Source of the DNA: Gemmatimonas sp.
GTDB lineage: Bacteria > Gemmatimonadota > Gemmatimonadetes > Gemmatimonadales > Gemmatimonadaceae
Length of the DNA: 64,000 nucleotides
NCBI GenBank assembly: GCA_011390885.1
Contig: JAABRO010000043.1
Coordinates: 62,001 to 126,000, forward strand
Reading direction: 5' to 3'
Below are positions 52,913 through 61,713 of this stretch, piece after piece. The notes beneath the pieces were generated by a model that did not search any database, had not been told where the DNA came from, and saw nothing but the letters and a program-made list of their open reading frames with translations. The position numbers and the translations under genes were made by a program. Numbering within the stretch: the stretch's first letter is position 1; every line of letters begins with the position of its first letter.

Positions 52913-55668
52913 GTGGCGTGTCCACTCCGCTCATGCAGCAGTACCTGGAGATCAAAGCGCGGCACCAGGACGCAATCCTGTTCTTCCGCATGGGCGACTT
53001 CTACGAGATGTTCCACGACGACGCCGAGACGGCGGCGCGTGTGCTCGGTCTCACGCTCACGTCGCGCAACAACGGGGGCGCCGCGGAAGTGCCGCTTGCC
53101 GGCGTGCCGGTGAAGGCGGCCGCGGAATACTTGCGGCGGCTGGTGCGGCAGGGGTATCGCGTGGCGGTCTGCGAGCAGGTGGAAGACCCGAAGCTCGCCA
53201 AGGGGATCGTGCGCCGCGAAGTGATCGAGACGATCACACCAGGCGCCGCCTTCGCGGACGACCTGCTCGACGACGATCGCGCGAACTACGTCGTGTCGGT
53301 GCACGTGGCACCGCAGGCGCCCACGGGCGCGCGCTCCGACGAGATCGTGGTGGGCATCGCGGCGGCCGACCTCTCCACTGGCGAACTGCGCGTGCTGCGC
53401 GTGTCGGCGGCTGATGCGTCGGCGCACCTCGCGCGGCTCGCGCCGCGCGAGCTCGTGCTGGCGCGTGGGGCCGAAGTGTGGCCCACCGGCGGTGCGCTCA
53501 CGCGCGTGCTGCGCGCCGTCGATGGGGTGCTGCGCACCGAGCGCGATGCGTGGGAGTTCGACGCGGCGCTCGCGCAGGAGGAGCTCACGCGGCAGTTCCG
53601 CATTGCGTCGCTCGAGGGGTTCGGGCTGGGCACCGCCGAACTCGAGGCGGTAGGCGCCCTGGGCGCGCTCGTGCGCTACCTGCGCGAGCTGCAGCCTGGC
53701 GGGCTGCCGCACCTCGCGCGGCCGATCGTGGAGCTGGCCGGCGCGACCATGCCGCTCGACGACATGACGCGGCGCAACCTCGAGCTCGTGGAGTCGCTGC
53801 GGGGCGGAGCCGAAGGCACGGTGCTGTCGGTGCTCGACGAGACCGCCACGCCCATGGGGGCGCGCCTGCTGCGGCAGTGGCTGCTTTCGCCGCTCGTGCA
53901 GCGCGATGCGATCGAGGCGCGTCTCGACGCGGTGGACACGCTCGTGCGCGCGCCCGTCACGCGCACCACGCTGCGCGAGGCGCTCGACGGGGTGCGCGAC
54001 GTGGAGCGGCTGGCGAGCAAGGCTGCCGCATCGCGCGCCACGCCGCGCGAGCTGCGCGCCCTGGGCGATTCGCTCGCGCGCCTGCCGCGTGTGCACACAC
54101 TCACGCGTGAGCTCGTGCACGAGGCCGAGCGCGATGCGCGGAACGCGGGGCTGCTCGGCCTGCTGGAGCGCGACTGGGACGACCTGTCCGCGCTGGCCGA
54201 CGAACTGCAGCGCGTGCTCGTGGCGCGTCCGCCGCTGCAGGTGGGCGAGGAGCCCACGATCGCGCCGGGCGTGGACCCCGCGCTCGACGAGCTGCGCGCG
54301 ATTCGCGACGGCGGCAAGGATGCGATCGCCACCATCCAGGCGCAGGAGCGCGCGCGCACGGGGATCGGGTCGCTCAAGGTCGGCTTCAATCGCGTGTTCG
54401 GCTACTACCTCGAGATCTCGAACGCGAACAAGCACCTCGTGCCAGCGGACTACCAGCGGCGCCAGACGCTCACGGGCGCCGAGCGCTACGTCACCCCCGC
54501 GCTCAAGGAATACGAGGAGAAGGTGCTCGGCGCGGCCGAACGCATCGAGCTGCGCGAGCGCGAGCTGTTCGAGGCGCTGCGGCAGCAGGCGGGACGCGAG
54601 ATCGTGCGCCTGCAGGCGGTGGCGCACCGCGTGGCCACGCTCGACGTGCTCGCGGCGCTGGCCGACGTGGCGGAGCGCTTCCAGTATGTGCGTCCCACGC
54701 TGCATGACGGCTTCGACCTGCACATCACGGCGGGGCGCCATCCGGTGGTCGAGCGCATGATGCCGCGCGAGCAGTTCATCCCGAACGATCTCGTGCTCAC
54801 GCACGATGCACGGCTGATCATCCTCACCGGGCCGAACATGGCCGGCAAGAGCACGATCCTGCGTCAGATCGGGCTCATCCAGCTGCTCGCGCAGGTGGGC
54901 GCGTTCGTGCCGGCGCGCTCGGCGTCGCTCCCCGTCGCCGACCGCGTGTTCACGCGCGTGGGCGCGAGCGACAACCTCGTGCGCGGCCAGTCCACGTTCA
55001 TGGTGGAGATGAGCGAGACGAGCGCGATCCTGCACACCGCGACCTCGCGATCGCTGGTGCTGCTCGACGAGATCGGGCGTGGCACGGCCACGTACGACGG
55101 CGTGTCGATCGCGTGGAGCGTGAGCGAACATCTGCACGACGCGATCGGCTGCAAGACGGTGTTCGCCACGCACTATCACGAGCTCACGCAGCTCGCCGAC
55201 GAACTGTCGGCCGTGCGCAACTGCACCGTGGCGGTGCGCGAGGTGGGTGACCAGGTGCTGTTCCTGCATCGGCTCATCGACGGCGGGGCCGATCGCTCGT
55301 ACGGCATCGAAGTGGGGCGGCTGGCCGGGCTGCCGTCGGCGGTCATCGCGCGCGCGAAGGAGGTGCTCGCACTGCTCGAGGGCGACGGGGCGCAGATGGC
55401 GGCGCGCCTCACCGCCGACGGGCTGCACGCGCCCGACGGGGTCAGGCCGCGCGGGCCGGTGCCAACGCGACGCGGAGTGACGCCCCCCGGGCAGCAGCTT
55501 GGCTTCTTCGGCGAGGAGGTACGTGTGGAGATCCGCCCCGATCCGGCGCTCGAGGCGCTGGCCGCGAAGCTCACCGGCACGGATCCCAACCGGCTCACGC
55601 CGATCGAGGCGCTGCAGCTGCTGGCAACGCTGCGTGACGAGGCGCTGGCCCGGGGGCGGACGGCGTGA
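52909..55668 (+). CDS. mutS: DNA mismatch repair protein MutS
   Basis: 919 residues. N-terminal mismatch-binding motif MGDFYEMF, connector, clamp and lever domains, and the ATPase: Walker A TGPNMAGKSTILRQIG, Walker B SLVLLDEIGRGTATYDG, then ATHYHEL. The C-terminal tail LTPIEALQLLATLRDEALAR is the usual tetramer region. GTG start overlaps the SPOR gene stop. No mutL is nearby. Next gene overlaps by 4 bases. Confidence 0.97.
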   Translation: MSGVSTPLMQQYLEIKARHQDAILFFRMGDFYEMFHDDAETAARVLGLTLTSRNNGGAAEVPLAGVPVKAAAEYLRRLVRQGYRVAVCEQVEDPKLAKGIVRREVIETITPGAAFADDLLDDDRANYVVSVHVAPQAPTGARSDEIVVGIAAADLSTGELRVLRVSAADASAHLARLAPRELVLARGAEVWPTGGALTRVLRAVDGVLRTERDAWEFDAALAQEELTRQFRIASLEGFGLGTAELEAVGALGALVRYLRELQPGGLPHLARPIVELAGATMPLDDMTRRNLELVESLRGGAEGTVLSVLDETATPMGARLLRQWLLSPLVQRDAIEARLDAVDTLVRAPVTRTTLREALDGVRDVERLASKAAASRATPRELRALGDSLARLPRVHTLTRELVHEAERDARNAGLLGLLERDWDDLSALADELQRVLVARPPLQVGEEPTIAPGVDPALDELRAIRDGGKDAIATIQAQERARTGIGSLKVGFNRVFGYYLEISNANKHLVPADYQRRQTLTGAERYVTPALKEYEEKVLGAAERIELRERELFEALRQQAGREIVRLQAVAHRVATLDVLAALADVAERFQYVRPTLHDGFDLHITAGRHPVVERMMPREQFIPNDLVLTHDARLIILTGPNMAGKSTILRQIGLIQLLAQVGAFVPARSASLPVADRVFTRVGASDNLVRGQSTFMVEMSETSAILHTATSRSLVLLDEIGRGTATYDGVSIAWSVSEHLHDAIGCKTVFATHYHELTQLADELSAVRNCTVAVREVGDQVLFLHRLIDGGADRSYGIEVGRLAGLPSAVIARAKEVLALLEGDGAQMAARLTADGLHAPDGVRPRGPVPTRRGVTPPGQQLGFFGEEVRVEIRPDPALEALAAKLTGTDPNRLTPIEALQLLATLRDEALARGRTA

Positions 55669-56249
55669 CGGCGGTGACGCCAACCGCCTCCCGCGCCGCG
55701 AGCGGCTGGAAGCCCTCGCGGGAGGAGTTGGCGGCCGCCGTGCACCGCACGGTGCCGGACGTGATCGCCCCCGGGCTGCGCGTGCTCTTCTGCGGCATCA
55801 ATCCCGGATTGTACACGGCGGCGATCGGGCACCATTTCGGCCGGCCGGGCAACCGCTTCTGGCCGGTGCTGCACGAGGCGGGCTTCACGCCGCGGCTGTT
55901 GAGGCCGTGGGACGAGCAGGCGCTGTTGCCGCTCGGCTACGGCATCACCAACGTGGTGGCGCGGACCACGGCCACGGCGGCCGAGCTGTCGGCCGAGGAG
56001 ATCGTGGCCGGTGGACGTGCACTCGCCGTCAAGGTGGAGCGCTTCGCGCCACGGGTGCTGGCCGTGCTCGGCATCGGGGCCTACCGTACGGCGTTCGGCG
56101 TGCCGGCCGCGTCGGTGGGACCGCAAGCAACGCGGTGTGGTACCACCGAGGTGTGGGTGCTGCCCAACCCCTCGGGGCTCAACGCCAACTACCAGCGCGA
56201 CGCGCTGGTGCGCCTGTTCCGTGAACTGCGCGACGCGGTCGCCGACTGA
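55665..56249 (+). CDS. mug: G/U mismatch-specific uracil-DNA glycosylase
   Basis: 194 residues. Mug/TDG motifs: GINPGLYTAAIGHHFGRPGN, with the catalytic Asn in GINPG, and NPSGLNANY as the insertion loop. It removes uracil or ethenocytosine from mismatches. It overlaps mutS by 4 bases, a sensible partner for DNA repair. GTG start. Confidence 0.93.
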   Translation: MTAVTPTASRAASGWKPSREELAAAVHRTVPDVIAPGLRVLFCGINPGLYTAAIGHHFGRPGNRFWPVLHEAGFTPRLLRPWDEQALLPLGYGITNVVARTTATAAELSAEEIVAGGRALAVKVERFAPRVLAVLGIGAYRTAFGVPAASVGPQATRCGTTEVWVLPNPSGLNANYQRDALVRLFRELRDAVAD

Positions 56250-56329
56250 TGCGTCGTCTCGGTGTCGTGCTCCCTCGCCTGCTCGTCGTCGCCCTGCTCA
56301 CCTTTCGCGCCCACCCGGAACGTCCTGAC

Positions 56330-57169
56330 ATGTCTCGCTCCGCCCGACCCTCCCTCAGCCGCGCCCTGCTGCTCGCCGCGTCGGTGAGCGTGCTGGCGGC
56401 GTGCAGCTCCGATGCCCCCGCGGCCGAGGACGGCAGCCGCGGCGCATCGCCCCTCACCGTGCGCAAGCGCACGCCCGTGTACGTGGCCGACGTGGTGCGC
56501 GAGTATCCGCACGACAAGGAGGCGTTCACGCAGGGGCTGCTGTGGCACGATGGGCAGCTGTACGAGAGCACGGGGCAGGTGGGCAAGTCGAACATCCGGC
56601 GCGTGGTGCTCGAGACCGGCGCGGTGCAGCAGCAGCGCGACCTCGCCTCGCCGCACTTCGGCGAGGGCATCGCGCTGCTCAACGACCGGATCTACCAGCT
56701 GACCTGGACGAGCGGCAAGGCGTTCGTGTACGACCGCCGCACGTTCGAACCGCGCGGCGAGTTCACGTACGAAGGCGAGGGGTGGGGCATCACGACCGAC
56801 GGGTCGCAGCTCATCATGAGCGACGGCACCTCGCAGCTGCGCGTGCTCGATCCCGCGACCTTCGAGGTCGTGCGGCGCGTGACGGTGACGGAGAACGGAT
56901 CGCCCGTGCGCTACCTCAACGAACTCGAGTGGGTGAAGGGCGAGATCTGGGCGAACGTCTGGACGAGCGATCGCATTGCGCGCATCGATCCGCAGAGCGG
57001 CGCGATCCTCGGCTTCATCGACCTCACGGGGCTGCTGCCGCAGAGCCTGCGCACCGGCAACGAGGACGTGCTCAACGGCATCGCCTACGACGCCACCGGT
57101 GACCGCATCTTCGTGACGGGGAAGAACTGGGCGCGCCTGTACGAGATCACGCTTCGGCTGCGCGACTGA
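56330..57169 (+). CDS. Glutaminyl-peptide cyclotransferase (lipoprotein)
   Basis: 279 residues. A five-bladed beta-propeller glutaminyl cyclase of the plant type: DKEAFTQGLLWHDGQLYEST, EGEGWGITTDGSQLIMSDGT, and RYLNELEWVKGEIWAN. It converts N-terminal Gln to pyroglutamate. ATG 56330 gives a clean lipobox (ALLLAASVSVLAAC); the first ATG at 56249 overlapping mug by one base would add 27 unrelated residues. End of the operon. Confidence 0.9.
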   Translation: MSRSARPSLSRALLLAASVSVLAACSSDAPAAEDGSRGASPLTVRKRTPVYVADVVREYPHDKEAFTQGLLWHDGQLYESTGQVGKSNIRRVVLETGAVQQQRDLASPHFGEGIALLNDRIYQLTWTSGKAFVYDRRTFEPRGEFTYEGEGWGITTDGSQLIMSDGTSQLRVLDPATFEVVRRVTVTENGSPVRYLNELEWVKGEIWANVWTSDRIARIDPQSGAILGFIDLTGLLPQSLRTGNEDVLNGIAYDATGDRIFVTGKNWARLYEITLRLRD

Positions 57170-57184
57170 CGGCACGCTGGCCTG

Positions 57185-57215
57185 CCGGCGCGCGCGCACG
57201 CTGCGCGCGCGCCGG
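57185..57215. terminator. Bidirectional terminator between convergent genes
   Basis: CCGGCGCGCGCGC and GCGCGCGCGCCGG form a perfect 13-bp stem with an ACGCT loop, between the glutaminyl cyclase stop and the metallopeptidase stop (57224). Neither side has a marked T-run. Confidence 0.75.
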
Positions 57216-57223
57216 GCCCTGCG

Positions 57224-59620
57224 TCAGCGATAGCGCACGAGCATGAGCTGCACGTCGGCCGGTGGGGCCTGGCCGTTGAGCGACACGGAGAGCAGCGCGC
57301 GCTGTCCGTTCGGCACCGTGAAGCGCAGGTAGCTGCTGCCGCCGCCGGTGAGCGTCACGCGCCGCGCGACATTCGACGCCCACGTGCGCGTGGCGAGCGG
57401 ATAGCCGCCGAGTGGCTGCCCGCTCACGGTGAGCGCTGGCAGGATGGAGCGGAAGTTCCACGACGGCATCGTGTATTCCGGCGCCAGGCTGCTGGCGAGG
57501 TCGTCGGCGAACACCGACACCGCCCAGTCACGCAGCCATGGGCCCAGCGCGCCGCCGGGAATCGCGCTCGTGAGGTTGGCGAGGCCGGTCTGCGGGCCGC
57601 TCACGAGCTGGCGATAGAACGCCGCCTCGCCGTTCCCCTGACGTCCCGCCGCGTATCGCAGGAAGTGCCAGGACGCGCCGCGCGTGGCCAGCGAATCGTT
57701 GGGCGCATACGGCGACTGGCCTTCGGGTGCCCGCAGGTAGCCCGCCCACCGCGCGAAGTTCTGCGCGGCGTACGACGTGAAGAGCTCGGCGCGCGTGGGA
57801 TTGGGCGCGACCTGCGAGAGTCCGAGATTCTCGCGTGACGTGAAGCCGGCGAGCCGGTAGTACAGCAGCTCTTCGGCCGTATGCGCGAGTCCTTCGTCGA
57901 GCCAGACTTCCTCGTTCGGGCGCGCGCCCGCCGTGACGTACAGGCGACGGCCCGCGTTGATCAGGTGCTGCAGTTCGTGTGCGAGCGTGGTGCGGTTCAG
58001 GCGCGTCACGTCGGTCTTGTTGCGCACGTTGCCATTGACCTGTCCCGTCGGATCGGCCACGAGCAGGTACATGAGCTCGCGCTCGTTGCTGGAGGCGCAG
58101 GCGGGCAGGCCATCGCGCGCCGTCTTCGGGTACAGGTCGCGGGCGAAGAAGAAGCCGCCCACCACGAAGCCGGCTCCGCGCGGCGTCAGCTGGTTCACCG
58201 CGCGCGTGTAGAAGAGCGTGATGCGTCCCGTGCCGCCGATGTTCGTGGGCTCGCCGAAATACTCCACGTCGAGCGGGTAGGTGAGCGTGTCGAAGGTGGC
58301 CGCGATGGCGCGGTACTCCTCGTCGGTGTAGCCGCCGGAGGGATTGGCGGTGTCGGCGACGATGATGGCCCGATCGGACACGGCAACGACGCGGCCGGTG
58401 CGCGTGTTCGGCTGCGAGCAGGCGGAGAGCGCCTGCGCATTGAGCGACACCAGCGAGCCGACGGCGGGCGGCGCGACCTGCGCGGCCACCATGCCGGCCA
58501 TCACGTTGTCGGCGCCACGTCCCACGGTGCCGAAGCGCGCGCGCGCGGCGTCGACGTGCGGCGCGAGCTCGCGACGTTCCCGCAGGCGCAGCGCGCGTTC
58601 GAAGCCACCGTCGCCGCGCGCGGCGACGGGCACCGCGATGGGCGCGGGGGCGACCATGCCGAAGGGGGCGGCGGCCGAGCCGGCCACCGACGCCCCGGCT
58701 GCGTCGGCCACGAGCCGCGACGGCGGCGGGCTGCCCACGCCGAGGGCGAGGGCGTCGAGCGACGTGGTCGCGCCGAAGGTCGCGTTGGTGTTCACGACCA
58801 CCAGCGCGTACTCCGAGCCGGGGGCGCTGGCTTCGAGGCAGCGCTCGGCGGCATCGGCGGTCGCGTTGAGCGGCACGACGGCGCCGACCGCCAGCTGCAC
58901 GGCCGGCCGTGTGCCGCAGAACGACGAGCCGGCCGGTCCCACCGTGACGGGCACCGTGTCGGCGATGGGGCCGCTCGGGCCGGCGGCGGTCACGACCACG
59001 CGGGCCGCGCCGGCCGCGATCGCCGACACGAGGCCATCGGTGACGTTCGCAATCGCCGGCTCGAGGGTGGACCAGCCGAGGGCGACCTGGGACAGGACGT
59101 TGCCGAACTGGTCACGGGCTGTGGCCTGCAGGCGCAACGTGTCGCCGGTGCCGAGGGCGAGCGTGCCTGGTGACGCGACGACACGGCTGGCCGGACCGGC
59201 GCGTACCGCCGCGGTGAAGGTGGCCGGCGCGACGCCACTCACACTGGCCGTGGCCAGCGCGGTGCCGGTCTGCGTGCCGAGCGTCCACAGCGCCTGGGCG
59301 CGGCCATCGGCGTTGGTCTGCACGGCGCCGGGAGCGAGCGACCCGCTGCCGGGCGCGGCGCTGAAGGTGACGCGCACGTCAGGGATGGGGCGGCCGCCGT
59401 CATCGAGCACCGTGACGGACACGGGGATCGCCAGCGCCTGACCGACGACGCCGTCCTGGGCGTTGCCCGTTTCGATGCGGAGCGCCGAAGGAGACGGCGG
59501 TGGCCCCGCGACGTTCTCGCCGCCGCACGCGGCGAGGCCGCCTGCGGCGACCAGGAGGGCGCCCGCCAGCGCCAGGGAGCGAACAGAACGAGTGGCGACG
59601 GAGCGGGGCGAACCAGGCAT
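57224..59620 (-). CDS. Large M30-like metallopeptidase lipoprotein with Ig-like domains
   Basis: 798 residues. Signal with lipobox AGGLAACGGE; two or three Big/Ig-like domains (VSVTVLDDGGRPIPDVRVTFS, LRLQATARDQFGNVLSQV); a variable middle; then the peptidase TTLAHELQHLINAGRR (HExxH) and WLDEGLAHTAEELLYY, the Glu ligand of gluzincins, as in M30 hyicolysin. ATG 59620 is preferred over a TTG two codons upstream. Probably a surface or secreted protease. Divergent from the TonB-C gene. Confidence 0.8.
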   Translation of the reverse strand: MPGSPRSVATRSVRSLALAGALLVAAGGLAACGGENVAGPPPSPSALRIETGNAQDGVVGQALAIPVSVTVLDDGGRPIPDVRVTFSAAPGSGSLAPGAVQTNADGRAQALWTLGTQTGTALATASVSGVAPATFTAAVRAGPASRVVASPGTLALGTGDTLRLQATARDQFGNVLSQVALGWSTLEPAIANVTDGLVSAIAAGAARVVVTAAGPSGPIADTVPVTVGPAGSSFCGTRPAVQLAVGAVVPLNATADAAERCLEASAPGSEYALVVVNTNATFGATTSLDALALGVGSPPPSRLVADAAGASVAGSAAAPFGMVAPAPIAVPVAARGDGGFERALRLRERRELAPHVDAARARFGTVGRGADNVMAGMVAAQVAPPAVGSLVSLNAQALSACSQPNTRTGRVVAVSDRAIIVADTANPSGGYTDEEYRAIAATFDTLTYPLDVEYFGEPTNIGGTGRITLFYTRAVNQLTPRGAGFVVGGFFFARDLYPKTARDGLPACASSNERELMYLLVADPTGQVNGNVRNKTDVTRLNRTTLAHELQHLINAGRRLYVTAGARPNEEVWLDEGLAHTAEELLYYRLAGFTSRENLGLSQVAPNPTRAELFTSYAAQNFARWAGYLRAPEGQSPYAPNDSLATRGASWHFLRYAAGRQGNGEAAFYRQLVSGPQTGLANLTSAIPGGALGPWLRDWAVSVFADDLASSLAPEYTMPSWNFRSILPALTVSGQPLGGYPLATRTWASNVARRVTLTGGGSSYLRFTVPNGQRALLSVSLNGQAPPADVQLMLVRYR

Positions 59621-59746
59621 CGGCAAGGGCCAGGGAGAAGACCGGCCGGAGGCCGGAACCGTCGAGGGGTGCGCGCGGCTGCGCGCCCGCCGGAGATTCT
59701 AACGCCCGGCGAGTCCGGGCGCGGGAGCATGTGTACATTGCACCCT

Positions 59747-60223
59747 ATGGACGCTGGACAGGTTCCGTCGCGCCGTGTCGCCAGCGGCCGTCGCGTCCGT
59801 CGCGCCGTGCTGTGCCTTGGCGTGACGGCGCTGGCGAGCGCATGCGTGGGCGAACCGGCGCGGTCGATCCGGCAGAGCGCCGAGGGGCTGATCCCCAGCG
59901 CGGTGCGGGCAGACGAGCTGCCCGCGATGCTCAACGAGCGCTCGCCGTTCGCGTATCCCCCGGAGGCGTGGGCGCAGCGCATCCAGGGCGACGTCACACT
60001 GCGCGTGCACGTGGATGCGGCCGGTCGTGCCGTGCGCGAGTCCACGACCGTGGCGCGCACGTCGGGCGTGCCGGCGCTCGACTCCGCCGCGCTCTCGGCC
60101 GTGCCGCGGATGCGTTTCCGGCCAGCACGCCGGGATGGCGTGCCCGTGGGGCTGAGCCTGCTCGTGCCCGTCCAGTTCCGTCACCCCGAGGGCCCGCCGC
60201 TCCCCGGGGACACGCTCTCCTGA
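59747..60223 (+). CDS. TonB C-terminal domain lipoprotein
   Basis: 158 residues. Lipobox ALASACVG; a TonB_C-type fold: PPEAWAQRIQGDVTLRVHVDA, SGVPALDSAALSAVPRMRFRPAR, VPVQF. Without a membrane anchor for ExbB/ExbD it is probably not an energy transducer but uses the same fold in the periplasm. Confidence 0.75.
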   Translation: MDAGQVPSRRVASGRRVRRAVLCLGVTALASACVGEPARSIRQSAEGLIPSAVRADELPAMLNERSPFAYPPEAWAQRIQGDVTLRVHVDAAGRAVRESTTVARTSGVPALDSAALSAVPRMRFRPARRDGVPVGLSLLVPVQFRHPEGPPLPGDTLS

Positions 60224-60283
60224 GTCAGCGGCTCCTCCGCCCACCGATCCGCGAGATCGTCCCACCCCAGCCACACTCCCCTC

Positions 60284-61705
60284 ATGGCCACCCTGCAGAC
60301 CCCCGACACCGCCACGCACGAGCGGCATCGCCGACCCTATGACACGGTCCTCGACACCATCGGCTGGACGCCGCTGATCCGGCTGGGGCGCGTGACGCGC
60401 GGCATGCGCACGCCGGTGTACGGCAAGGCGGACTTCTTCAATCCGGGAGGCTCGGTGAAGGACCGGATCGGGCTCCCCATGATCGAAGCGCTCGAGCGGT
60501 CGGGGCACCTCAAGCCGGGCGGCACGATCATCGAGGCCACGAGCGGCAACACCGGCGTGGGGCTCGCGCTGGCGGCGGCCATCAAGGGCTACAAGTGCAT
60601 CTTCACCATGCCCGACAAGATGTCGCAGGAGAAGGTGCGCCTGCTCAAGGCGTTCGGGGCCGAGGTGATCATCACGCCCACCGCCGTGCCGCCCGATCAC
60701 CCGCAGAACTACGTGCAGTGGGCCAAGCGCCTCGTGCGCGAGACGCCGGGCGCGGTGCTGGCCGGCCAGTTCGAGAACCCGGCGAACCCCGCGGCGCACG
60801 TGGCCACCACGGGCCCCGAGCTGTGGGAGCAGACCGACGGCAAGATCACGCACTTCGTGGCGGGCGCGGGCACGGGCGGCACGATCTCGGGGGTGGCGCG
60901 CTACCTCAAGCAGAAGAACCCGGCGATCAAGATCATCGCCGCCGATCCGGCCGGCTCCGTGCTCGCGGAGCTGTGGCGCACCCGCGGCGAGGGGCATCCT
61001 GCCGGCGCGCCGTACAAGGTGGAGGGCGTGGGACAGGACTGCGTGCCACAGACGCTCGACATGAGCGTGATCGACGAGTTCATCACGGTGGGCGACAAGG
61101 ACGCGTTCAACATGGCGCGCCGCCTCACGCGCGAGGAGGGGCTGTTCGTGGGCGGCTCGGCGGGGATGATCGCGCACGCCGCGCTCACCGTGGCGCGGCG
61201 CATCGACGATCCCGACGCGCTGGTGGTGACCTTTCTCTGCGACACCGGCGAGCGCTACCTGAGCAAGGTGTTCAACGACGAGTGGATGCAGGAAAACCAG
61301 CTGCTCGACACGCCGAGCACGGCGCTCGAAGCGGTGCTCGGGCGCAAGGGCGGCGCCACGCCGGTGGTGGTGAGCATCGGACCGGGCGCGAGCGTGCGAC
61401 AGGCGCTCGGCCTGATGGCGCTGCACGACGTGTCGCAGCTGCCGGTCATGGAAGGCACGGTGTGCGTGGGCAGCATCGCGGAGAGTCAGCTCACCACGCG
61501 CTCGCTGGCCGACGCGAAGGTGCTCGACAAGAGCGTGGCCGACGTGATGGACGCGCCGTTCCCCGTGGTCGATGCCGAGCAGCCCGTGGAGCAGGTGGCC
61601 AAGCTGCTCTCGAAGGCGAACCGCGCCGTGCTCGTGAAGAAGCAGGGCGTCGTGCAGGGCATCGTGACGCGCTTCGATGTACTCGAGTTCCTGATGGGCA
61701 AGTGA
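60284..61705 (+). CDS. cbs: Cystathionine beta-synthase (PLP-dependent) with CBS pair
   Basis: 473 residues. PLP lysine in NPGGSVKDRIG; phosphate loop GAGTGGTISG; substrate loop EATSGNTGVGLALA. A tandem CBS regulatory module occupies the last 130 residues (VRQALGLMALHDVSQLPV and DVMDAPFPVVDAEQPVEQV). It condenses serine or O-acetylserine with homocysteine or sulfide; cysteine synthase with a CBS module is the alternative. The next gene starts 8 bases downstream. Confidence 0.93.
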   Translation: MATLQTPDTATHERHRRPYDTVLDTIGWTPLIRLGRVTRGMRTPVYGKADFFNPGGSVKDRIGLPMIEALERSGHLKPGGTIIEATSGNTGVGLALAAAIKGYKCIFTMPDKMSQEKVRLLKAFGAEVIITPTAVPPDHPQNYVQWAKRLVRETPGAVLAGQFENPANPAAHVATTGPELWEQTDGKITHFVAGAGTGGTISGVARYLKQKNPAIKIIAADPAGSVLAELWRTRGEGHPAGAPYKVEGVGQDCVPQTLDMSVIDEFITVGDKDAFNMARRLTREEGLFVGGSAGMIAHAALTVARRIDDPDALVVTFLCDTGERYLSKVFNDEWMQENQLLDTPSTALEAVLGRKGGATPVVVSIGPGASVRQALGLMALHDVSQLPVMEGTVCVGSIAESQLTTRSLADAKVLDKSVADVMDAPFPVVDAEQPVEQVAKLLSKANRAVLVKKQGVVQGIVTRFDVLEFLMGK

Positions 61706-61713
61706 GCCATCCC

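Noticed and set aside
52822..55683. 953-residue minus-strand open frame
   Set aside because: Exactly antisense to mutS.
60595..61713. Open frame extending the penicillin acylase upstream through cbs
   Set aside because: Overlaps cbs out of frame; the signal peptide of the acylase begins at 61714.
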